From: Cylindrodendrum hubeiense
Lineage: Eukaryota > Ascomycota > Sordariomycetes > Hypocreales > Nectriaceae
NCBI GenBank assembly: GCA_014621425.1
Contig: JAANBB010000131.1
Coordinates: forward strand, 1-64,000
DNA length: 64,000 bases
Reading direction: 5' to 3'
The notes under the pieces were generated by a model. It had not been told where the DNA came from. It searched no databases and saw only the letters and a program-made list of their open reading frames with translations. The position numbers and the translations under genes were made by a program. Every line of letters starts with the position of its first letter. Positions within the stretch are counted from its first letter, which is position 1. Of the stretch, positions 48,845 through 60,823 are shown one piece after another.

Positions 48845-51800
48845 CGGTCTCGGCGACGTGCGAGAATAGACGGGATTCTCGAGTGGATCCCGTATCATCT
48901 GAATTTGGTGAAGGCCGCTAAAACAAACTATACCCCTTGAAACGACCGGATCCGACATGACTTTGACACTTTTTACTACAACAAAAACACAACACACACA
49001 CCGCCAGGATATTATTCCTTAATCAATGTCTTTCTATGGTTTTACGTTACGCATGGCGTTTGAGAAACACGGTTGGAATTGGGGGAGAGATGGGAGGGGG
49101 GACCGGAGGGGGAGCTTTACATTCGCTTCAAAGACATACATGTGTATTACTGGACACCGCTTATAGTCATGTTTCCTCGATATTTGTTGCGGGACTCCGT
49201 GGATGGGAACTTAGGCGCTTGGGGGGAAAACTAGCTTGGAAGCATTTACACGGCGTTCTCTTGGCGTTCTCTTGAGCGGAAGCTGCAGGAAGGTGAACGA
49301 TAGCTTAGCCGTGGGGCACAATTATACCAAGACATTGAGTTTCATGCGCTTTATGGCCAACCCGTCTGTGCGTGATTCTGTGCGTGATTCCGTAATTGCA
49401 ACGTGAATGGCGGTCATCTCCGACGCTGTATGCGCGGTCCGTGAACCAATCCAGAGCCGGGCATCGAAAATAGACTACGGGATGTCATCGGACAATTATC
49501 GAAATTTCCTCGAAGCGTGCTCGGACGAGGTCTGTTATCCCGATGTTGGCGGGCGATCATGGTGCGGCCCCAGACGGAAGCGTACATTTTGAGGTGTGTG
49601 CTTGCTATGTAGTCGAGCTGTAGATTGAGGCGGCGATTACGTTGGAATTGGGCGCTGAGACACCACGAGCCAGGTGGATCGGCGTGCAGAGTGCAGAGGG
49701 CCCAATGCACATGCGCACCAAATCCGTCGCTCCATCCAGCTCAGTCCATCAATCTCCTTCTCGAAGCGCCAATTAATGCTGGCGGGGGAGGGATGAGTTG
49801 CAGCTAGACGCCAGGCCGCAACGAGGCGCCGTCTGGAGACAGGCGCTCTCCATGCGCTCTCCGCCATGCGCTCTCCTCCAGGCCTGACCCGGGATGGGCT
49901 GGACTTGACGCCTTGGCGGGCGTTCGGGGCAGAAACCCCAAAAAGTTAATGAACCCAAGCCGCTGAGAAAGCGGAGGCCAGACTTGGCATGGCAGTCCCT
50001 GCCATGGCCGTCGTGGTCGGCCCTGTCGACGAGGTCCGAGTCATGGTCAGGTGCGAGAACGTGTCCCCCGGGCTCCCGAGACTTTGGAGAGATCGTGACG
50101 AAATCGAATCTACATGGGGCCGAGCGAGCGGGAACTTCGGCCTGTTCGCCTCCCTTGTCGCGCTTCATGGGCGGCTTGCCAGATCGCTCACGGGGTCTGG
50201 GTCTGGCTCTACGGTACATAGCGAAGTGTTTAGGGTGTGTTTCGCCCTGGTTGGCTGTCTGCTGTCTGCCGTCTGCCGCTTGCCCGTGTGCTCTGGTCGC
50301 TCTGACGTGAGGGATCTGCAGACTGAATAGAGTTTATTTGATTATCATGGAGTCATCTACAACGCAGCTTGACAGGGAATGCAGGTGTTATTTTGGGTAT
50401 TAATGTTGTTGTTGTTATTGATGCTGTCTAATCGAGTACGGGAAAATCCGCGCGGCCCCCAGTAGTCGTCAGTGCGTGTCAGGGCCCAGGCATTGCGAAG
50501 GATTGGCCACGATGAATATTTTTTGGAACGGACGAGGATATTCCCTAGAGACCCAACAGTAAACGCTGCTACGGATGGAGAGGGGGATGGGGAATGGCAC
50601 GATGAGGGCGTTGTGGCTGACAGGCCATACGACGACAACGACGATGGTCTAGATGGTCTAGATGGCCAAGGGATCGAGGGAATCAATCGGTGATACGCTG
50701 ACGGATGCACCAACGGTCAACGGACGGCGCGGGCAGCGGGCAACGTCACCAACCAAGCTTAATTTCGGGCGACGAGAGTTTGAGGGGGGATCCCATCTAA
50801 ACCACGTTGCGGGCGGAGATCCTCTGGAGGGGGAGGGAGCAGGGGAGGACGATGGAGGAGAGGGCCGGGGAGCAGACGATGGGCGATGGAGGAGAAGACA
50901 GGGGACGGGGGTGATTAATGGTGAGAGCGTATTCAACCGCACGCGATTGCTCCGAATTGACGGAATAGCGCAGTTCAGAAGGGGGGAGAGAGCTAGAGCG
51001 CCAGAGCACCAGAGCACCAAAGCATCACTGCGCTAGAGGGACGTGGATGCCCCGGATGCGCGTTGACGAGGGTGAGGGCGAGGGTGAGGGTGAGGGTGAG
51101 GATGGCATGGTGTGGGTGTGTAAGAGAGAGAGATGAGACGCCGCAGAGTGCAGACTAACGCTGCGGAGAGAGTACCCGAGACGGTTGCGTCTTTGGCTGC
51201 TTTCCTTCACCCTTCACTCGCTGCAGCGTTAACCGGTACGTACTGGTTCGTTCCCTGGGGAATGGGATCCGTGTGGATGGAAGAGTCGAGGGCCAAGACG
51301 AGGGGATCAGGGGACCAGGGATGCCCGGAGCCGGGGCCATGCCTGTCGGCGACCAGAGCTACGGGATGAAGCAGCATCCCGAGAATGAGGCGGCGATACG
51401 ACGGCGCACTGCGGACGATTGATGACGTGGGGGGCGTCCCGTTCGGGCGTCCAGCTCGGGCGGGCTGTTCGCCGGGGGCTACCCACACGGGGCTCGCTCA
51501 CTGTATTGCAGGCTTGGTAGGGAGTCGAGCGCTGGAACCACAGTGGAGTGCGTTCTGGCCGCCTGCCGTGGATCCGACGGGACACGCAGCCCGCCGTGTC
51601 GACAGACGGGAGGGGATCCATGCCCTATCGTGCAAGAAAGAGCCCCAAAGGCTTCAAAAGAGCCCCTAACAAGCGCCCTAGAAGAACAACCACCCCGCTG
51701 CTCTCTGATCCCCAGCGGGCCAGAGTGTCAGAAGAGAAGCCTCCAGGCTAAGCCGATAGGGTGTCGTGGTAGCGGCCCTCAGCGGTCGCGCGCGGCCTCG

Positions 51801-52700
51801 GGGGCTCCTCAGTGGCTGTTCAGTGGCTGCTGTACAGCGGGGCGCTCCCGCTAAGGCTGGCACGGAACCCGCTAAACCCCAGAAGTCCAGAAGGGTCAAA
51901 GACCCGAACGCCGCTCCACCTTTTCGCACTGCCGGAGTCTCCAGAAGGCGGAAGAGTGGGGGGTGCGAGACCGAAACCGACGTGATGTTCAACGTGGGTT
52001 CCGGGATCCAGGGAGTTTCGCCCTGAGCACGCGCTGGGAAACGGGGATGGCCCTGCGGCGCACAGAGCAAACGGCTTGTGTGCGTCTTCCCTCTGCACCT
52101 GGGCGTGGCCGCTGGGCGTGGCCTCCGTGCGAGAGTCGATGCACCGTTGCGGGAAATATTTCGGAGCCCTACTTTCCCGTCCCATGGCAGAGGGAAGTCG
52201 TAGGGATGAGGGATGTAGAATAGACGCTGCAGAAGCGTTTTTTTCTCTCTCTAGTTTTCCTCCGAGATCGAGACGTGCGTCCTTCCGTGCGTCTGGCGTG
52301 ACTCTTGCTTGCGCCGCGGCGGAGTCGCTGTTGGCCAATATTAACCAATACTGCCCTCTGTTATAGACGCCTTCCTTGTCCGCCGGCCGGCCTGCCCTTA
52401 CGAAGTACGCCGAATGGGCCACAATGCCGGCGATGGGCGGCGTGTCCCCGAGACGCGGCCCGTGATTTACATACACGAGCGATCGACGCATACCGTGCCA
52501 TGCCATGCGGATCGCGCCATGGAGCTCTGCCTGGCTGTTTTCGAGTCTGGGCCTTGCCGTGCGCCAGCTGTGCCCTTGCTACGCTACGTTCGTTGGCTGG
52601 CCGTGTGGTTCTCGCACGGGAATAGCATCTCATCTCAACTTCCCACCCCCAACCTCCTTGCACACAACGGCAAGATCCGTCTCTTCTCTCAATCTCATCT
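48845..52700. other. Non-coding stretch after the C2H2 factor gene
   Basis: No supportable gene. The first few hundred bases should be the 3' UTR. Several frames of 100-230 codons exist on both strands at 49770-50330 and 51380-52510, but they overlap each other and have no domain. A hexamer repeat lies at 51068-51103. Confidence 0.45.
51068..51103. repeat. Six 6 bp units GAGGGT
   Basis: Six consecutive GAGGGT/GAGGGC/GAGGAT units. This is not the TTAGGG telomere repeat. Confidence 0.85.
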
Positions 52701-52721
52701 CCTTTAGCTTTGCCGTTATAG

Positions 52722-54323
52722 CATCATCATCTTCGCCGTTCAAGCATCGTCCCGGCGATTATCCGACTGCCCCCCCTGGACGGCCCCCGCGGCTTGCCTG
52801 GCCTGCAGCCGGAGAGGCTCAACAGCTACCCCCCTGTGGTGGACTCGCCGGCGGTAGTGGAAACGCTGGGAAATCTTGGGATCGCATTCATGGTCCCCTC
52901 TACCCAGCGTCCAGTTTCCACCCGTGATGGCACCGCAGCGGCCGGAGTGGACAACCCCTAAGGCGCCTGGGAGGCACAGGAGGCCTAGTAGGTCCGCTGC
53001 CTCGGCGCCTCGCCGTTAACTCTCACACTCCCTCTCTGTCCGTACGTACAGGAATTAGCACCAAGTGTAGTGCCTCTGGGCCACTATTGATATGTACAGC
53101 AGAATGCATGCAGTACGTAGGCGAATCATGGGGTTGTTTGACGTCTGCCCTTCCTTGATCCCGCTCGGACTGGCGTCTTGGTATTTTTCCTTTTCCTGCC
53201 GTTTATTCGATTTGACGTTGCATCTACTCACTGGTCTAGGTCTAGAACGGGCACGGTCATATTCTCTGCAGCGCGAGACAAGACGACGCAGTAGTCAAGA
53301 CAAACGGCGGAGTGACTGAGACGGCACCGTCGGTCTGAGACAGACAGACACGCGCACACAGATACCTACACGTGTGGGTGGCTCCTCTCTCAGGCCTCCC
53401 TCTCACTCCCTCTTACTGTCTCACTCCCTCCCTGCTTCCCATGTCCGGGCGCTTGGATTGTCTGCAAGGCTGCTGCCGACGTGATGGGGGATGTGAGACA
53501 AGGCCCCCTCCCCTGCAGCACATGGCAGATCCATCCTCACGGGAAATCAGGACAACAGACAGCCAAGGCTCAAGATGCGATGGATTGCCCTGGGACACAC
53601 ACGCTCACTGCATATGGGACGGCATGGGATGGAATCAATTTCAGTGGTCACCGCAGCACATCATCTCCAGTTCCCCACTGCTCTCCGCCGTCGCTCAACT
53701 CTCCTCATCATCAGCCAAGCACACCAGGGTCTGCATTTTGCCACCTCCCCAAGAACCCCCGGACACCATCCCTGAGGGCATCACTCCTTCAGGCCGGTGG
53801 CATGTCCTGAACGGGAAACCGGCCTCGGCGCATGCCCAAGTGGCAAGTTGAGCTTCGCCGACCGTTGGAGAACCCACCTACAAGTCTCTGTGCCGCACAA
53901 CAGCATATTCATCTCATCGACGAAAGTGGTCCTTACGAGGATATGATCCATCCGGGATGTCATCCAGACCCGGACATGATCGACGACCCTCTACCATGGT
54001 CTATCACTTCTGGGATTCTGGGAAAAAGAAACAACCAGGGAGTTGGTGGGTATGCTTCTTGAGTCGTCTGTGACTCCACCGCAAGGTCTCCCCTTACTCA
54101 CCCTGAGTCAACTCCATCTCAAGGGTTGGACTCTGCTTGCTTCTGCCGCTCATCCACCTTTGCCTCCGGCTTCACCACGCCGGGCTTCCGTCTCACTTGG
54201 GCCCGCTACCCGCCCGGCGCCTCGGTGGACCGACAGACAAACAAACTGCATGTATCCCAGCATGAATCTACCGAAGCAGCAGCAGCCGCCGCGGTGTGGA
54301 TGATGCTCAGTCTCAGACAATGA
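52722..54323 (+). other. Possible unrecognised gene or gene relic
   Basis: A frame with strong GC-ending codon bias runs from 52722 to 52958, directly after an intron-like TTATAG acceptor. It reads RSSIVPAIIRLPPLDGPRG, then RLNSYPPVVDSPAVVETL and GNLGIAFMVPSTQRPVSTR. A second same-phase stretch, 53484-54323, has only two stops (53808, 54060) in 280 codons. It reads like a Ser/Pro-rich regulatory protein: SPPSLNSPHHQPSTPGS, TPSLRASLLQAGG, RMPKWQVELRRPL and PWSITSGILGKRN. A good donor (GTATGC near 54048) precedes the second stop. I do not recognise the family and could not build a complete intron-exon model. It could be an intact multi-exon gene, a decayed gene, or chance open frames. Confidence 0.28.
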
Positions 54324-55740
54324 CACCTCGTGGCCAGCCAATCCCACGTTGAGACGGCGTGCGGGACGTCTTGTAGGACCCCGTGACGGGCTCCCTCGAT
54401 CTTACGCCCTGCATTGCTTCCCCGGATGCAGCGCGTAAGACAGTTATTGCTACATCGGAGTCAATACCGTCTCCGGCTGGGGTAGTGTGCAAGAGACTCA
54501 GCGTCTGTTTGAGATGCAGTTGTTACAAACTGTGAAGCCTGAGCTTCTGGGACGCTTCGTTGTTTCTCAGGTGGTTTGATCCCAGTTTCTATTTCCGCTC
54601 TTACTCCAAGTTAGCTCGATCGTTTAGACCCAAGGTGCAGCGTTGAGGTGCAGCTGAACGGTAGTATCGCCTATTGGTGCGGGAGGCTTAGAACGCCACT
54701 CCGTAGCAACTCCAGGGCCAAAACCTCCCAAGACTACTACGTCACCTCCTGACCTCCGTTCTAAGTAATTCAGTCCAGAAAGGCATTTAACGTCCTGAAA
54801 ACGACACCGACGCGACGGAAAATCCCGTGCCAACCTCCCGCGCCGCCAGACCCTGAGGCGTTTCAGGTTTCGGGAGCGTCCTGTCAGGGGGGGCCGGCCC
54901 CTGGCAAAACCACACGATGTGACGATGCTACCATGCTACGCGGCACCAAAGTCGAAAAATCTACCACGCCTTGGGGTGATCGTCGTCCGGGTCCCCTCGT
55001 CCCTGACGCTGATGGGCGACGTGCCCCCCAGGTCCCAGATGCAGGGTTCGTCTGCCCCGATGCTGCGGTGTGAGGTGAAGGACGCGCCGATGCCATGGTC
55101 CCCCAGGTCGGAGGTCCGAGAGGGTGGTAATTTCGCCGAGATAGGGAAGGTGAGCTTTTCGATGAGTTCCTTTCCTTTATGGGTAGGTGGCTTCAACATG
55201 GGAGTTGTTGGGAATTGATCTAGTTACGGTTGCGGATAGCTTGTCGCTCGCACTAGGCTCGTGTTGGTCGCCTGCCTCATCTCCATCTCCGGAAACATGT
55301 CTCGTTGCTACCAACCAAGACTACCAAGTCACAGACTCAAGTCACGACCGTTTCACACTCACCCTCGCCGCCAATCTCCCTCCCAGCCTCTGATCTCCGG
55401 CCCTACACTCCACAGTCACCGCTACATGCCGGGCTGCAAGATGCAAGATGCAAGAAACGTAAAGCCCCTCTCCGAGATCCCCTGCCCTAGGTTGTATTCG
55501 GCGGGCCTCCTCTCCGGTAAGAAGCACGATGAGATATGCCTTGGACGCTCCCGTTTTCTATCCGGGCGGGTACTGCTTCTCTGACGGGTGGTGTGACAGA
55601 AGATACCAGGGTCATAGGCTTTGGGTGCCGGCCGGTATCTTTACGATCGGCCAGCTTGAGCCGGTTTGGGATGATTTGTGTCACCTCGGTTCGGTTGGCC
55701 GAGAAGTCGCTATGCGCGTGTCGTAATCGGGTTTGTGAGT
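54324..55740. other. Non-coding stretch
   Basis: Mixed composition and no gene that I can support. If the preceding region is a gene, its 3' UTR would lie here. Confidence 0.35.
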
Positions 55741-56978
55741 CGGCCAAGTACGACAATGTGACAGTATGAGTAGACTAGACTCTATTCGATGTTTTGCGAT
55801 AACAATGGTTTGCAATGTAGGAAGTCGACTGGGCTTAGATACGTTGAGTATTGGAAGAGTGTTGTGATTGTGTTGATGATATGTTTTTATTATACTGTTA
55901 GTTAATGACTCTCTTGATGATAATAATATAAACGAATTATGAAGAGCTTGTAATGAGATTTTAACTCTATTATTCCATCTTCTCATGCAATCCAATCCTT
56001 ATTGTTTGAATTTCTATTTAGTCCAATGTTGGCCTTTGAATGTGCGAGTTCAAGTTGGTTGGTTGACTGGTACAGGGTAAGCTGGGTTGTGGAGGACCTA
56101 GACCACGATCATGATGATACTTTTAAGAGCGAATAAAATGGGTGGGGATGTTGTAATATGCTGAAGATCTCATTTTAAACACTGCAAGTTTGCTGTATCT
56201 CAGCAATGACAGAGGTTAACGTTGAAGTCATGGTGAGTCTCTGCGAGTTTCTGCCGGCACACGCTCCATGACCACTTCTTTGTCACTCTACACTAGAGAA
56301 GTCTTTCATGGCAAGGCAAAAATAGACACCTAGCCATATCATATGAAAATAATTGTAAGTGACACGTTTGTCTGGTCCATAGTGTGAACCCCCAGTCGGA
56401 GTGCTATGGAGGAGAGGGCCTGCACTAACCGCGACAGCGTATGGCAACAAAAAGGTCGCTTCTGCGGCAGTTGCGTTGATAATATGAGTCATTCCATGCT
56501 AAATATATAGAGATCGAACGCTAGTCTAAGAAGCATTGGTACACTCGAGTTCTCGTGGTTGAATAAATTTTGAGTCACGGTTGTGGACAGAGTTCCACCT
56601 CACGTTCTATGCCAGCTGATTGTTTTCGACATACCAATAGCCTGGCTCAATACATCTAAGAAAATAGATAGATATGAAGAAACTAGGTCTGTTACCATGT
56701 TATTAATCTATCTGAAAGCCACGAGCACTCTGATTCCCGTTTTCCAATGGGCAACTCCACTACGATTGGTGTTAGGGAGCGAATATAGTCGAGTCGTGAG
56801 GATGATAAAAGGGATTTACGACTAGAGAACACATAATAGCGAAGACTGATTGAGGGTGTGTATAAACCAAGGGTAAAATAATAGTGTAGCAGGAAAGCCC
56901 ATGGATGGGAATGGTTCATGGCCGGAAACTCCGACGGCTGTGAGACACAGCCGGCGATTGTAAGTGCTGCAATAATAG

Positions 56979-57022
56979 AAATGTAGACAGATAAATTAAG
57001 AAATGTAGACAGATAAATTAAG
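56979..57022. repeat. Perfect 22 bp tandem duplication
   Basis: The 22 bp beginning AAATGTAGACAGATAAATTA occurs at 56979-57000 and again, identical, at 57001-57022. Confidence 0.9.
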
Positions 57023-57379
57023 ACTAGCTACGTTTGAAAGGAAATGGAGCTGGGGCGTAACAGATTGTCTCGTTTACCTACTGTGGTCTCGACAACGACG
57101 AAAATCGGTTGGTCTGACATCAATCAATCTAGAATGAGGGGGTACATCTTCGGGATTCAATTGTATCATGCGCTGAGATATATGTAACATAGTAATGCAT
57201 GTGTCCAGAGGTACTGGTGGAAGTTCTTTTGTGCGTTTCCCATCCTACCCACTTCATTATCTGATGAGTTGATCTTTCGACGAACCTCCATCTAATCGAA
57301 AGCTATAATCTTAACCAATTTCAGCCTTATCTTAATCAACTGGGCCGTATTCTTTAGAATTATTATTCTAGACTTGCTC

Positions 57380-57765
57380 TAATTCGCAATGTCTTCCCTA
57401 TGAGATCGTCGCATCTGAGACTCCAATACCAATTCTGATGGCTGAAGCTATCAAACTACACAACGATTGATATCAACAGGCCTACGCCCAGGCAATCTTT
57501 TAAACACGGCTGAGCTCATAGATGACGTGGTTTGTATTGGAATAAACTGCATTGAACTTGACTTTGGAGATCTGGATTGACTTACACTGAAGGACACCAG
57601 TCGAGGATGACGTTGATGACGATGGGGATCACAGCTCAATCTTAGAGTTGAGAAAATTCGAGAAAGCTGATGACAATGACACTCTCAATAGACTGGCTGA
57701 GTTAATAACCCCCCCCAATTCACATCTCTGTAGCTTGAACTTAAGAATGTTCTCAACCGCGTGAG
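57380..57765 (+). pseudogene. Frame-broken coding remnant in AT-rich DNA
   Basis: Reading from 57506 gives TAELIDDVVCIGINC, then IELDFGDLD, a TGA at 57578 and LTLKDTSR. One shift later, from 57600, the frame reads VEDDVDDDGDHSSILEL and then RKFEKADDNDTLNRLAELI, open to 57765. Just upstream a third phase reads YEIVASETPIPILMAEAIK. The acidic, helical pattern looks protein-like but at least two frame changes and one stop interrupt it. The family is not recognised. Confidence 0.3.
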
Positions 57766-59376
57766 ACGACACCTGGGAAGAGCTCCAACTTTGATCAAAG
57801 TCTATACATGGTAGGATATGTCATGTGTGATACTGCCTGTGTGCGCCCCATTACTGAAACAACATTCACCGACACTAGACGTAGATAACTGGCCGCTGAC
57901 ATCAGGACACAAGAGTCTTCCTCGATCACACAACAGACTGCGAGTCCGTCTCTGCAATGAAACTAAATGTTTTGTTTCCTCATCAAGTCGAGGCGTACAT
58001 TACCCACCAACTGCTTTAACAAGACCATTTACTTCTGTTTGATGCTTTTAAGCATATCAAATTTTGCTAGCTGTTGAGCCGCACGCTGTGGATGGGCGGT
58101 ATTCATCCAACCACACGTCTGGGCATTTCACTAAGAGTGAAGACAGGACAGCGGCTGCATTCTACTTGAAAGAAAAATACATAAAATCCTAGAGAAATAC
58201 GTTCGCAGAAAATAATTATTGACAATCTATTAACTGACTATCTTGCTTCTCTCATTCCATTGGCTAGAATCGTTTCGCACTTTGGAGGTGCTCTAGTAAA
58301 ATGGTCCATCAAGTCCTCGTTTTCTCTCGTGTCATGAGTATTTTGTCATCAAAGAAGTCTCAATGGTTTCCCGCCAGGCGCGTGACCTCTGGTGAGCAAA
58401 CGGCACCGAATGACTGGAGCTAATCGAATCACTTGGCTATTTTTTCAGCCCGGACGAGTTCCGACCATCACATGCATGACTTCACTTGGCTTCGCATCAT
58501 CAACAGACCACTTTGGCTGTCATGATATGTCTTCCCATTTGTATTTAGTTTGAGTCAGACTCGACTGTGGCATTGTCGGTCTGTGGTCCTATCTCAGTCG
58601 GCCTCGGTGACACGAGTCAGCGGCGTTGCGGTCCGGTTCCGCAGTCTGCGGGACCAGTATCAAATGGTCTTCAGCAGCTACTATAATTATAAATGTACAA
58701 CGCAATTTTGCGCCCGACACATAAAATAGTTGCCTTCCTATAGCCGCAGGATCAAGGGCTGACTCTCGGTGTTGTAGTCGGGAATATAAGAGACATACTA
58801 AGACTGTCACACGCGCAGAAACTCGGAAGCCGGAACGGGAATCCCTTACACTCCGTCCCGAAACCATAGGACTTCATTCGAAACGAAAGTAATTCGAGGG
58901 TCGTAAATTTACCCAGAAAAGGCGCTCAATCACGTAAGTTGTTGTGCTGTTACGGGTAGAATGGATATTAAGCAATACTTAGGATGAAGGAGGATTCCGC
59001 TCGAAGATGAATCGCACCTTCACACAAAGGTCAACGCAAGTACATCAACCAGCGGTATTAGCCGCAATTTTGCTCCCCGAAACGGTACATGAGCGGGCCT
59101 TGAACCGGGGCAGAGTCATGGTCAATGCGGCTAAATGGATGCCGGAAGTGAAGAGAAAGCCCGGGGGTGGCTAAATCGCCCATTGTCAGAACATCTCTGG
59201 AATTGCGTAGGCATGTAAACATGACTCGTTCAGGGTAAGCGTAAGCGGCGAGGAGGTGGACAGGTTTCTGGGGAAGCGAGGGAGACACAAGACAGGAGTC
59301 CTTGGTGCGACTTCGGACTTGCGATCATGGATTTTGTCGTGGGTATAGTATGATGACGGCCGTCGTACAGTATCAG

Positions 59377-59403
59377 TTGAGAAACTTGAGAAACTTGAGA
59401 AAC
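59377..59403. repeat. Three 9 bp units TTGAGAAAC
   Basis: Three perfect consecutive units. Confidence 0.9.
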
Positions 59404-59770
59404 CTTCGGCCGCAAAGATGGTTCTTTGAGCCCGGGGTTGTAAGTTTTTGGACAGGGGGTCACCACACGGTCATGCTCGCGGGGCCAGGGGACCAGGTTG
59501 GGCCGAGGGTAGAACGGATTTACTGCAGCGGGAAGACGCACTCCACGCAGTTCCTTGTCCGGGCATCTCCTGTCCTCGTGCCTCTGGCGCACGATGCAGC
59601 CCTGGAGGGGAAGAGGTATGTGGGCCGGAGGGAGGGTACACCACCGGGGCACGTATCCGGATCCACGGTGTTGGATGGAGGGGTGGAGGATGAGCGGATG
59701 ATGGGCGGATGATGGATGGATCGACGGATGGACAGACGGAAAGAAGCGGATGGGCAAACGAGAATTGGTA

Positions 59771-59810
59771 GAGGGCTTGAGGGGGCTTGAGGGGGCTTGA
59801 GGGGGCTCGA
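59771..59810. repeat. Four 10 bp units GGGGGCTTGA
   Basis: Units in exact register, the first and last each with one change. Confidence 0.9.
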
Positions 59811-60212
59811 GATTGGAAAGATGGGCAGCGAGTTTAGTCGGGCGAGGTTGACTGCGGGTACCTTGTCATGGCAGAAGTTGATTGCCGCTGGCGTCGCTGG
59901 CGTCACTGTCGTCATGAGGCTCAAGGGTTTGCTGCAGGTCGGCGGCGAGATGCATAGTGCAGCTGCAGTGGACGATGCAGTGGACGATGTTGACGAACGC
60001 GGGCGGGTGTTGGAACGAACCTAGGAGCAAATGATTGCCTCTGGTGTATGCGGGCGAGTGTTTGTGTGTGTGTTGGCGGGTGTGGTTGGCTGCTTTTTTG
60101 GGCCATCTCGTTGATTGCTGCTGGGATTGTGTTTCGTCTGGCGCGCGCCACATGCCCGGGCGCATTGCGTGCCATCCTGAGACCCGAGTTTTGGCATCGG
60201 CGGCTGTGGGGA

Positions 60213-60268
60213 TTTGAATCAAGGGCTTTGAATCAAGGGCTTTGAATCAAGGGCTCCGAATCAAGGGC
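60213..60268. repeat. Four 14 bp units TTTGAATCAAGGGC
   Basis: Three perfect units at 60213-60254 and a fourth with two changes at 60255-60268. Confidence 0.92.
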
Positions 60269-60484
60269 TTCGTGTGTAGCACGCGTCCGTACTGTACATC
60301 TGGGGAGGCGTCGGCTGCCTCTGGGTCAGAGACTCAGTTGTGAGACAGGGTGACGGCAATTGCGGGATGCTGTCTCGGGGCCAGGCCCGCGGCCCTTGGA
60401 TCCCGCTGATGGCGGATGTGAATACCATTGGTGGGCGTTTGCCGCCGGCCATGAAGAGGGGGGGAGGTGCTATCAAGGTGGATG

Positions 60485-60536
60485 GGGAACAGAGATGGGA
60501 ACAGAGATGGGAACAGAGATGGGAACAGAGATGGGA
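60485..60536. repeat. Four perfect 13 bp units GGGAACAGAGATG
   Basis: Four identical units in tandem, followed by a partial fifth. Confidence 0.92.
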
Positions 60537-60774
60537 AGTCTGGTTGATGGCGCTTTTACAAACGAAGATGTCGCACGCTGGCTGTTTGAGCGATGACGGC
60601 GATGGCTTTGGCAGTGGCTTTGGCAGCGATAGTGGCTGCGAGCTCGACAGTGGGCCAGGGCCGCGGTGCTTGGGTTTGGGTGCACACGTGCGCATTACAT
60701 TAGCTCGCACCTACCCAGTTGGGCAGGCGGTAGGTAAATTTACCTAGTAGGGCTGGTGGTGGTGGTGTCTCGAG

Positions 60775-60823
60775 CTGTGTGTGTGTGTACATCTGTATGC
60801 ATGTGTGTGTGTGTGTGTGGTGG
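60775..60823. repeat. Interrupted GT microsatellite
   Basis: Two GT runs separated by ACATCTGTATGCAT. Confidence 0.85.

Larger units (their letters stand above)
55741..58960. other. AT-rich segment with decayed coding traces
   Basis: Composition falls sharply to AT-rich, with stops in all frames. No intact gene. A 22 bp tandem duplication lies at 56979-57022 and a coding remnant at about 57380-57765. The pattern suits an old repeat or gene region degraded by mutation, possibly by repeat-induced point mutation. Confidence 0.45.

Noticed and set aside
51068..51103. GAGGGT array resembling a telomeric repeat
   Set aside because: The unit differs from TTAGGG and the array is only six units long inside a chromosome arm.
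51820..52506. A 228-codon ATG-started frame on the minus strand
   Set aside because: GC-rich DNA with open frames on both strands; no domain, no coding-like periodicity and low-complexity composition. Kept out, although it is the longest ATG frame in the right-hand desert.
53372..53851. A 160-codon frame overlapping the possible coding region at 53484-54323
   Set aside because: It is in another phase and stops at 53851, whereas the competing phase stays nearly open for 280 codons and reads more like a protein.
60205..60230. A GATTCAAATCC-like string on the minus strand that resembles a tRNA T-arm
   Set aside because: The flanks do not form a T-stem or cloverleaf; the string is part of the 14 bp minisatellite.
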